Below, in pieces: positions 55,473 through 64,000 of a stretch of 64,000 nucleotides of DNA (the first letter of the stretch is position 1; each line of letters begins with the position of its first letter). Source of the DNA: Leptobrachium leishanense (lineage: Eukaryota; Chordata; Amphibia; Anura; Megophryidae); contig CM019068.1 in NCBI GenBank assembly GCA_009667805.1, positions 9,178,182 to 9,242,181 of the forward strand, given 5' to 3'. The translations under genes were made by a program, and so were the position numbers. The notes under the pieces were generated by a model that was given only the letters and a program-made list of their open reading frames with translations, was not told where the DNA came from and searched no databases.

Positions 55473-57097
55473 CCCCTTAAGGGCCGCTGACGTACCCTGT
55501 ACGTCCTGTCCACAGGTCTCCCTTAGACCCGCGGACGTACAGGGTACGTCAGCGGCGCCTAATCCCCCTCCCGCCCGATACTCACCTCCCTCGCTGGATC
55601 CCATGGCGATCTGGCAGGGAGGAAGCCTGCCCATGTGATTTACATGCATTTCCCCATGCATGTCCCCATGCATTTCAATGGAGGGGAGGGGGGCTCCTTC
55701 GGAGCCCTCTATCTCCCCAACCATTGAAGCTAGGGAGATGCCGTTTGCACTGCTGGAGAGGGGAGAGCCTCCCCTTTTCAGCGGTGTATGGCATTAAGGC
55801 TAAGGTCAGACGAAAGCAGTTTTAATGTCCGTTTAGCCGCACGAAATCACGGCCGTGCTAGCAGCAAATGACGTCCAATGCCGGGGAACATACGACGAAC
55901 GGCCGCACGAAAGTTCGTCCGCGCAACGCAAGTGGCAAACGAACGCATTTTTTCGAGAACGTCAAACCGCTACTACTGACGTACAGAGTGCGCTGCGGCC
56001 GCATAGCGGCGTGTTTGTGTGATTGGGAGACGTCAGACGCTGCTAATGTCCGGCCAACATAACGTCCAGACACAAAAAGTGTTTTATTGATGATCCGTAC
56101 AAAATCACGGCCGAAAATGCGCATCGTATGACCGCTATCGCGTATTCCGTGAAAAAATACGTCCATTCGTTCGAACGCACTTTTTCACGGACAACGTGAA
56201 AAATGCGTTCGTCTGACCCTAGCCTAACAGTTTTGCCGCCGGATCACGTTGCGGCGCCAATTGGCGCCAAAACGCGATTCAAACCTGGAGGGGGGCTGAC
56301 ATCTTGGATGTCAGCCAAGCCTCCAGGCCCCCCCCACCCAATGACAACCTCACCATATGTGTGAGGATGTCAGTGGGCCAGTTAACCATCTAGCTTCCAT
56401 GTAGAGATAAGGGGATCCTAAGCATCCCTTTATCTCCCGATCCATGGCAGCTAGATGGTCATATTTGACATAATTTGAAAGGCCTGATTATGGCCTTTCA
56501 AATGATACCAAACATGACCAGGTTTGGTTTTAACAAAAAATTAAACAAAAATAAATTAAATAAAAAAATAATAATAAAAAAATTAAATAAAATAAAAAAA
56601 TGTTTTTTTTTAAAAAGTTTTTTTGTCTGGGGGGAGTTTAATTAAATAGGACCTAGGCTGTCATCTAAAAATAATTAGCACAAAATGGTCAGAATGAGCG
56701 CAGCGCACATAGGTGAGCTGTCTCAGCAGTGAAGGGGTTAAAAAGCAAACGCATGTAAAAATTGGGTATTTCTAGTCTCGGGACAAAATTTTGAACCTAT
56801 TTAGCCGGGGTCGTTTTGGGTGGTTGTAGATTTTGGAGATTAAATTACGAAAAAGTGTGTTTTTACCATTTTTTCCTCATATTTCATATTTTTTTTATAG
56901 TAAATTATTCGATATGATGGAAATAATGGTATTTCTAGAAAGTCCATTTAATGGCGGGAAAACCGGTGTATAATATGTGTGGGTTGAATAAACGAGTAAG
57001 AGGAAAATTTGACCTAAACACTAACAGTGCAGAAACGTAAAAACAGCAGCGGTCACTAAAAGACGGATTTGTGTAAAACCGCCCGGTCACTAAGGGG
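55473..57097. mobile_element. piggyBac-like non-autonomous element nested in Tc1
   Basis: Begins CCCCTTAAGGGCCGCTGACG and ends CGGTCACTAAGGGG, flanked by TTAA on both sides (55469-55472, 57098-57101). The Tc1 left inverted repeat shows the uninterrupted site (CACTTGTTAAGGGACC), proving the insertion point. A long hairpin-like segment (ACGTACCCTGTACG, with mirrored ACGTACAGGGTACGTC) lies near the left end. No transposase; it carries a MITE at 55798-56224. Confidence 0.82.
55798..56224 (+). mobile_element. TTAA-target MITE ('GGCTAGGGTCAGAC' family), copy 2
   Basis: GGCTAAGGTCAGACGAA...TTCGTCTGACCCTAGCC; TTAA on the left, TAA on the right. Body matches 26546-26968 in inverse orientation (GTCCGGCCAACATAACGTCC, GTGTTTTATTGATGATCCGT). 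Confidence 0.75.
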
Positions 57098-57300
57098 TTA
57101 ACAAGTGGGAGGCACATCTGCAAACTGCTGTAAGTCCTACACCGTTCACCTGAGTTGGATGTACATACCCTCAAATTAAAGCTGACAGTCTGCAGTTAAA
57201 GCACATTGTGTTTGTTTCATTCCAACTCCATTGTGGTGGTGTATAGAGCCAAAGATGTTACAATTGTGTCCATGTCCCAATATTTCTGCACCTGACTGTA

Positions 57301-57905
57301 TATACAAGTCATTCTCCGTCTTAAAGTTACTGAGAGGCTGGAATGTCGAAAAACAGCACACGGTGCATTTTGTGTGCGTCAGTCATGGTGGCAGCGTGTA
57401 TAATCCATTCAAAGAAATTATAAAACACAAAGTCAGAGATTTCAGAGAAAAGAATGAGCCGGGAAGATGTTTCGGCGCCTCTTCATTCCTACTTTGATGT
57501 TGCGTGTTGTCCTTTCGATGACACTTTGTCACAATTCTCGCTTTTGATTTTTGGAATTTTCACTCTGCCCACACTCTCAGTTTCACATGCTCTTATACGG
57601 AATGCGACGCGTCGGCTGATGCGCCCGAGGTGATTCCAGACTCCTGTCCCGCCGTAACACGCTATAAATTAGGCTCACAAAGAAAGAGCATAAATACTCG
57701 GCCGGCACGAAGGGAGCGTCGCGGAATAAAGTTCCATGAAGATAATTAGTGGCTCCTGATGGAGTGTCTGTAATATGAAGCAAGCTAAGCAGCTTTCGAG
57801 AATTCCCGAAAAGTGAAAGAGCTGAAATATACCCCCCCCCCCCCGATCCACAGAATCCGGAGAAATTTACATGGGATGTTATTGCATTGTTCACCTGCAC
57901 ACTAT
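57301..57905. other. Intergenic stretch, no recognised feature
   Basis: Non-repetitive; C13 run at about 57832-57844. No convincing gene. Confidence 0.45.
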
Positions 57906-58808
57906 CAGGGTAATTCAAAGAGATTCGAAAAGTCACTGCATGTTCGGTGACTTTTCGTTCCTTTTGCCGATCCCATTTCGGTGACCCTGCGGTGTATTCA
58001 GCAAGCACCACAGGATCCCCGAATTGCAGGGAAAAGCTGCCGCAAACCTGACGAAAACTCACCGCAAAACCCAGCGAATGCACGCCGAAAACAAGCAAAA
58101 AAACATCTGGATTAACCTGCCGAAAACCACGGAAAAAGCCAGAGCAGGAGCCGATCGCACACAGCCGAAGCAGCCGAGACGCAGACAGAGGGAGGTGAAT
58201 AAATTAGCAAAACAGTTTGTATGAATCTGTGAAAATGAAAAGCTGTTTGCAAAGAAACTACTGAGCGAAAATGTCTGAAATTTTCACAGGAGGTCCAGGG
58301 AATGATAATAAAGAGGGCTGTTACAGAAAAAATAAGTAAACTTAAAAAAATAAAAATAAAAATCGGACTTTAAAAAAAAAAAAAAAAAAAAATTAGAAAA
58401 ATGCTTAAAATATCCTAAAAAATTTATAAATAAAGAGACTTTTTGCTGCAGAATTTTATAACGAACGGTTTATTAGATATTGAATTAAAACCGGAATATT
58501 TTTAACATTGAAGCCTATGGGATTCTCCTGAATAAATCTGCCGCATGAAACCACCGAATGGCAGGACATTAGGGGAACCTTTCACTGCTGGGTTTTGTTC
58601 TCTGAATAGCCGAAGCAGTGCTTCTCTATGGGGATTTCACTGCCCTCGAACAGGCACCGAACAGGCACCGTATGTGCAGGCAATTCGCCAGGATTTGGCG
58701 AATTGCCTGCTCTCTGGATAGCCGAATGGCCAGGAAATCTAACCGAACGCTGATTTTCAGCGTTCGGTTACCTTTCTCAAGCAATTCGGATCTCTTTGGA
58801 TAACCCTG
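57906..58808 (-). mobile_element. Family B TIR element, copy 3 (inverted)
   Basis: CAGGGTAATTCAAAGAGATTCG...GGATCTCTTTGGATAACCCTG; the GTAACCGAACGCTGA hairpin is now near the right end (58738-58775). Adjacent to family A copy 4, 12 bp away. Confidence 0.78.
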
Positions 58809-58819
58809 TTTATATATAA

Positions 58820-59651
58820 AGGGTTAATCAGAGAGAGCTGATCTGGCCCCGGAATTACACCGAACAGTGAGTTTACCCATACAGTGACATTTCGGGGCCA
58901 TTCAAAAAAAGCAGGCAGTTCGCCAAATATTGGCGAATTGCCAGCGCAATACGGTGCCTGTTCGGCGGCAGTGAAATCCCCCATAGAGAATCAATGGTTA
59001 ATCTATTCACATTGAACAGCAGAGAAATGTCAGTGAAATGCCCTGATGTTCAGTGGTTTCATTCGGCAGGTTTATTCAGGAGAATCCCATAGGTTTCAAC
59101 GTTAAAAATATTCCCGTTTTAATTCAATATCTAATAAACCGTTTATTATTTTAATCTGCAGCAAAAAGTCTATTTTGCTTTTAGTAATTTTTCGGCATTT
59201 TTCGCCACAAAATTTTTTCCCGATCATTTCATTATTTTTTTTAAATAGCTTTTTTTTCTTGTTTCTGTAACAGACCTTTTTATTATTATTCATAGGATCT
59301 TATGTGCCAATTCCAGACATTTTCTTACAGTGGTTTTTTTTGCAAACATCGTTTCAAGTTTGACACTTTCAATCGTTTCTGCTTTTTTACCACATTTGTC
59401 GGCTTATTCTGGCAGCTGGTCAGCGCAGTGTTTGGCAGATCATCAGCTTTTTCCTGACGTGGTCGGAAGCTTTGCAGCGGCTTATCGGGGGTAAATATCG
59501 GGGGTTTTGCGGTGGCTTTTCCCTGCACTTCGGGGACCCCGAGGTAAATGCTGAATTCACCGCAGGGTCGAGGAAATTATTCTCCTGAAGTGCGGGAAAC
59601 GAGAGAGCACTGGAATGTCGGTGACATTTCGGTGCTTTCTGAATAATCTCT
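58820..59651. mobile_element. Family A TIR element, copy 4
   Basis: AGGGTTAATCAGAGAGAGC...GTGCTTTCTGAATAATCTCT. It preserves the GCAGTTCGCCAAATATTGGC site that is empty here but occupied by the ribozyme-bearing insert in copy 1. Confidence 0.75.
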
Positions 59652-60195
59652 ATAGTTTATTACCACCCGCATCATGATGCTCTATAAATCTTAATTCTTG
59701 CCGAATTATGGCATTTCCTTTTTTGCCTGAAAAATCCAGGATCCTTTTGCACTGTGACCCTAAAAGGGAGCCGTTAATGCAAAAAATATCATTGTGCGCC
59801 GATCTTCCTCACCGACTCCCTTTTAACGTATATTCCAATCCAAGTGAGAATGAAGCGGACATGCAGGCGATACCAACATGACTCTGGAACCCGGCGCGTC
59901 CCTGCTGCCAGCTCTGTGCGGCTCTACGCAGTATAGTAGGTGTTAATTTACTGTACAGAGGCGGCGCTATACCCAAGCTGCAATAAAGTCTGGGCAAGGT
60001 TGGAGTAGCAAGTCCGGCAGCCGTTAAGGTATCGGCTGCGGCCGATCTGTATATGGGCTCCAGCAGAGATCTTAATGGTCATAGTGGATTAGGACTCTTG
60101 CATTTTTTTTCTTTACTTTCTCTGTCCACAAAATGATCTCATCCCCAAAACTGAATAAAACTGCAGCAAAGACCCTTTAATGTGGGGAGGTCACC
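59652..60195. other. Intergenic stretch, no recognised feature
   Basis: No repeat ends or genes recognised. Confidence 0.4.
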
Positions 60196-60315
60196 CCCTC
60201 CCCCGCCAGTGTTGATGGTCCAAGAATTCTTTGAATGCAATAGAAGGCCAGGGCATCTTGGGAGTTGTAGTTCAGAAACATCTGAGGGGCCAGACTTGGA
60301 CAGCCCTGCTTTAAT
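60196..60315 (-). mobile_element. hAT end fragment
   Basis: Minus strand: CAGGGCTGTCCAAGTCTGGC then CAGATGTTTCTGAACTACAA, a common hAT end type. Partner end not seen. Confidence 0.45.
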
Positions 60316-60458
60316 GGTAACCTGGGGGACAGTTGGGTAAGGATTAAAGAAAGGGCAGACTGACCATTAGGGTAATAGGGCATTGCCAGAGGGCCTAGGA
60401 GGGGGCATCATGAGGGCCCTCTAAGACTTGGTTAGGACTTCCCGTAAAGTCAGGACCC

Positions 60459-60690
60459 TAAGGCCCCATTCACACCTGGGAGTTTTACAGAACGTAGGAA
60501 AGCATTGTAAAACGTCCTACGCCCAAAAGAAGTACAAGAGCTTCTTTGGGGCGTATTGCAGTGCGTTTGCGGCCATAGATTGCAGCGTAAACACGCTGCA
60601 ATGCGTGTTCTTCACGTTTGCACGATACGCGCACCAAAAACACGCGTATTACGTGCATATGAAAAATGCTGAGGTGTGAACCCAGCCGGA
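60459..60690. mobile_element. Short MITE with GGCCCCATTCACACCT / AGGTGTGAACCCAGCC ends
   Basis: About 230 bp with imperfect inverted ends and a self-complementary, CpG-rich middle (GTTTACGCTGCAAT-type mirror around 60580-60605). Superfamily not determined. Confidence 0.5.
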
Positions 60691-60769
60691 GGCACTGCAG
60701 ATAAATCATGGGCAATTAGTATCCACAGCCTGTTTTAACTGTATCTATATCTGCCTGCCGTATATCACT

Positions 60770-60885
60770 AGAGCTTTTTAACTGTATATATATATATAGC
60801 TCTGCCCCGCTCTATATCACTATATCTTTTTAACTGTATGTATATATAGCTCTGCCCCGCTCTATATAACTACACCAGCTCTTTC
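60770..60885. repeat. Two-unit tandem duplication
   Basis: TTTTTAACTGTATATATATA + GCTCTGCCCCGCTCTATATC occurs twice in a row. Confidence 0.7.
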
Positions 60886-61660
60886 TTGTGCTCCTCTTTA
60901 CTAGGGATCCTGGTGGACCTGGGGCACCTGCAGAGGAGTCGAGGCTACAAAAGACCTGCTGCAAGAGAAGAGGCTGGTCAGTTTATTCACCGTGAAATAT
61001 GAACTCGGAGGAGAGATTAATTAGTAATTAACTTGGCCTGCGAGGCAGAGATAAGGGAACACTGTATCACCATGTTTGGGATGAAGGACCTTTCGTGTCT
61101 TGTTCTCCAAGGATCCCAGTAAAGAGCAGTGATTTAAACTCTATGGGAAGAACCTCAGGGTTACCATCACGGCTGCTGGACCTGCCAAGCCGGAGGAACG
61201 CGCGGAATGCATCGGCTTCACTCCGCTGCATCGTGATGGATGGTCTTCAATCCCCGCAGAAAATGCAATGGGTGGATTGAGAAATGATCTCGCCGGGATC
61301 GCACGATGCGCCGAAAGTCAATGAGGTCATATAAACACATTGCTGCAGCAGGTTGTGTGATCCATGATGTCACTTTATTCAGATTTTTATTCTATTAACA
61401 GCTGTTTTCTATAAATGTCTCGGCGCACTTTATATAATGTAAACGATGGGGAACGTTGGTTGTGGCGTCGCTAGAACGATTTAGCGATGATAAGTCTGTA
61501 AATGTTAGACATGTGCATTGCTTATCGTCCAAAATTGTTTTCGGAGGAATTATCAGCAATTCTGTGATTCGGAGCATCGGAGATTCCAAATGGAACAAAA
61601 ACTATATAAATTTATTGAATCAATCCAGATTTAGATCAGTTCCAAATAATTCCTAACAAA
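60886..61660. other. Intergenic stretch, no recognised feature
   Basis: No convincing gene or repeat. Confidence 0.4.
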
Positions 61661-61664
61661 AAAG

Positions 61665-61895
61665 AAACCCCTAACCCTTTCTGGGCAAGTCAAGCTGAAC
61701 CCTAACCTGAACCCCAACTCTAACCTGAACCCCAACTCTAACCTGAACCCAAACGCTAACCTGAACCCAAACGCTAACCTGAACCCCAACTCTAACCTGA
61801 ACTCTAACGAAAACATAAACAGTTACTGTAGCTGTAAGAGTTACCCGAACACAAACCGAACCCGTAACCCTAACAGTAACATAACCCTAACATAA
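61665..61895. repeat. Degenerate telomere-like minisatellite (18-bp unit)
   Basis: CTAACCTGAACCCCAACT repeats about six times, followed by looser CCCTAA/AACCCTAAC motifs (61865-61895). CCCTAA is the vertebrate telomere complement, but most units are CCTGAA variants. Confidence 0.7.
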
Positions 61896-62123
61896 AGAGA
61901 ACGCAGCAAAAAGTCTACTCATTGATCTTTTGGGATTTTTCAGCAAAATTTGTTTCCGTTTATTTTTTTAAAGCGTTTTTTCTTTTTTCTGTAACAGATC
62001 TTTTTATTATCATTCATTGGATTTTATATGTTAATTCCAGACATTTTCGTTCAGTCGGTTTTTTTGCAAACAGCGTTTCAGTTTTGACACTTTCAAGCGT
62101 ATTATTCTTTTTTCTGTGCGTAC
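61896..62123 (+). mobile_element. Family A/B core fragment
   Basis: GCAGCAAAAAGTCTACTCAT, TTCTGTAACAGATC and TTGCAAACAGCGTTTCAG are family A internal segments; both ends missing. Confidence 0.6.
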
Positions 62124-62189
62124 AGGCTCCCGAGATGCAAATCCGGCCCTGATCACTGTGTCTTAATAATAATAAATAATATTAAAGAT

Positions 62190-62360
62190 ACCAGTATGCA
62201 TTATTTATTAAGTGCCAACACATTCCGCAGCGCTGTACAAGGTGTAATGGGTAAAGACAGGACAATTCTACAATACATACAGGAGAAGGTCAGTATTCCT
62301 GCCTGCAGATACAGGAGGACATGAGGACCCTATTCCCGAGGGAATTTACAATCTAGATGG
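62190..62360. mobile_element. Dispersed retroposon fragment (AGCGCTGTACAA type)
   Basis: CATTCCGCAGCGCTGTACAA ... GAATTTACAATCTAGATGG is a widespread amphibian/vertebrate dispersed repeat, probably LINE/SINE-derived. No promoter boxes identified. Confidence 0.45.
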
Positions 62361-62399
62361 GTGAGGGGACAGAAACAGGAGGGGGGGTGCATGGAGTGC

Positions 62400-62963
62400 C
62401 CCGACTACCATGCGTCCCATTCTGTAGATATTGCTGTGTGAAGCAGAAGAGTTTCCTCCACCCTCACAGCCATCACAGGCATACAGAATTTGAATGTCCC
62501 ACCTGTCAGTCAACAAATCTGTCACCAATGAGGTCACTCTGCCCTGCATGCTGACATCATCCACTCTCTGAATGCTCACAGCTGCAAGCATTCTGGGATA
62601 TGGCAGCCGATGGATTGTTTTTGTTTGTACACGCAGCACCATCCCATCCTCCTGCACAGACGCTGTGGGACTTGTGTACCAACGTAGGCAAGCTCCAAGT
62701 GTTACACACAATTTGCGTTATTAATGCTGAGCTATTTCCATACGTTTATTAGTCGATCTCTCCAGGGACATCTGCATTTTGGAAGCTCTAAGCTGAAGAA
62801 GATAAGACGGCGGCAAAGGACAAAAAGGTGAGTATTTACACCTAAAATAAACAACACTGAAAATAAATAATAATAGTAACAATTAGATTCTGTCACCGTA
62901 TCAGCTCAGTTATTTAAAAGGTAAAAAACCAAAGGGGGGGGTACATTTTAATTGAGTGTCCCT
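62400..62963 (+). mobile_element. TTAA-type MITE ('element C'), copy 3
   Basis: GAGTTTCCTCCACCC at about 62451 and the AAGGTGAGTATTTACACC region match 27-425; ends AGTGTCCCT directly before TTAA (62964-62967). The left end is approximate. A splice-donor-like AAGGTGAGT at 62825 is part of the repeat. Confidence 0.5.
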
Positions 62964-62967
62964 TTAA

Positions 62968-63474
62968 AAATGTGAAAATTACAACCTTGCTCTGTTTTTC
63001 TGTTTTCCCACGAGGAACCAATAAATAAAAATACTGTTTGCGCCGTTGGTTAAATCCTTTTGCACTTGACTGGCTGAGAGAGGCGGCGTTTACCTGTTGT
63101 GTTACTTTGTAGCAGATTTCATGGGGGGGGGATCGTTTCGCTAAGAAATTCCTTATGTACAAAAATGTTGTAGCTCGCACGGAGGGAACGCGAGTATCGG
63201 AAAGGCGTAACATCACAGCATCGTTTGGGGGAATCGACGGAGCCCTGCGCGCCTTTTCTTGTTCTCCTTGGTTTAAAATCATGAAATTTTTATTCTAGAG
63301 AAATAAATGGAAGCTTCCAGAGCGTCCGCAGGCAGCGAGCGACGAACGCCTGGAGAAGCCAGAGATGCTACATCTGCCATAATGTTCATATAAAGAAAGT
63401 ATAAAGGAAGCCTAGAACAAAGCAGGAGAGAAAAAAGCAAAAGCAAGAGGCAAACGTCCGTATGAACAATACTG
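62968..63474. other. Intergenic stretch, no recognised feature
   Basis: Open frames without recognisable motifs; no repeat ends. Confidence 0.4.
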
Positions 63475-64000
63475 AGGGGGTTATTCAGTGAGCACTCGAT
63501 CCCCGCACTTTGATTCCCCACCCTTCGGTGAATTCAGCATTCACCGCAGGGTCCCCTGAGTGCAGGGAAAACTCGCCGCAATCCTGCCGGAACCGCAGCG
63601 AAAAACCTGCCGAACACGCCGGAAAAAAATCGACAAGCCACCGATCACAGCGCAGACGACCTGCCGGAAAAAGCCAACAAGCTGCCGAATGGGGTAGGAA
63701 AAAAAAAAAATATGAGTGAAAGTGTCAAAATTGAAACACTGCAAAAAAACTACTGAACGAAAATGTCTGGAATTTACATATAAAATCCAATGAATGATAA
63801 TAAAAAGGTCTGTTACAGAAAAAAGAAATTGCTGAAAAAAATCCCGATAAATTCCTGAAAGATCAAAAAAATAAATAGAGACTTTTTGCTGCAGAATAAA
63901 ATAATAAACGGTTTATTAGATGTTGAATTAAAACAGGAATATTTTTAACATTGAAGCCTATGGGATTCGCCTGAATAAACCTGCCGAATGAAACCACTGA
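63475..64000. mobile_element. Family A TIR element, copy 5 (cut by window end)
   Basis: AGGGGGTTATTCAGTGAGCAC start, CCGGAAAAAGCC blocks and the core AACATTGAAGCCTATGGGAT; continues beyond the window. Confidence 0.75.

Larger units (their letters stand above)
54026..57298 (+). mobile_element. Tc1-type DNA transposon with nested insertion
   Basis: Ends CAGTCAGGTCCAGAAATATT / AATATTTCTGCACCTGACTG, flanked by TA. The inverted repeats are about 215 bp long (54026-54245 and the mirror split by the nested element). Length is 3273 bp, but 1.65 kb after removing the insertion 55473-57097, the usual Tc1 size. Confidence 0.92.

Noticed and set aside
62768..62826. Possible small exon (AG before, GTGAGT after)
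   Set aside because: The same region occurs in the element C copy at 380-425 without splice context; it is transposon sequence.

Overview
This window looks like intergenic or intronic nuclear DNA from a large, repeat-rich vertebrate genome, most likely an anuran amphibian. That is an inference from recalled family resemblance: CR1- and L2-type LINE 3' ends with CTATGTAA- or AAACATAG-type tails, TTAA-target MITEs starting AGGGACA, a Ty3/gypsy chromovirus and Tc1 DD34E. I recognise no host gene, tRNA, rRNA or CRISPR array. Nearly all long open frames are either decayed transposon proteins or artefacts of tandem repeats whose period is a multiple of three.

Layout. 1-6.7 kb holds TIR elements (a TTAA MITE, a hAT MITE with 8-bp target duplication, 'family A' elements), an 825-bp insert carrying a hammerhead-like ribozyme motif, and a fold-back hAT MITE. 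6.74-11.4 kb is a 4.7-kb 12-bp minisatellite with higher-order duplications. 12.1-15.3 kb is a non-autonomous LTR element on the minus strand whose only protein remnant is coiled coil. 15.6-16.5 kb is a 25-bp minisatellite. 16.5-22.2 kb is a nearly intact Ty3/gypsy chromovirus with 709/708-bp LTRs, a 5-bp target duplication and a self-priming signature. 23.0-23.7 kb is a solo LTR. 25.0-31.0 kb is one L2-type LINE remnant broken by two transposons (a 2.07-kb TIR element holding an L1-like fragment and a MITE, and a 2.7-kb hAT), with a 39-bp minisatellite in its 3' part. 31.4-33.0 kb is an old LTR-like repeat with a family B insertion. 33.7-35.5 kb is a 42-bp minisatellite. 36.4-43.2 kb is a second copy of the old LTR-like repeat containing a truncated CR1 LINE and a 4.97-kb hAT element, which itself carries a solo LTR and a 3.1-kb 54-bp minisatellite. 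43.4-43.6 kb is a tRNA-type SINE. 46-52.5 kb is a locus of alternating 87-89-bp minisatellite and hAT copies that themselves contain 33-bp minisatellites. 54.0-57.3 kb is a Tc1 element with a nested piggyBac-like element and a nested MITE. 57.9-64 kb holds further family A/B copies, MITEs and telomere-like repeats.

Two themes connect the parts. First, insertions can be ordered in time, because target duplications and empty-site copies are present within the window. Second, several minisatellites lie inside transposons, and two of them (33 bp and 87-89 bp) resemble LINE/SINE 3' tails also present here, so retroposon tails may have seeded tandem arrays.

Single-base frameshifts are frequent in otherwise well-preserved ORFs, including an element whose two LTRs differ by one substitution, so consensus indel errors in the assembly are a real possibility.
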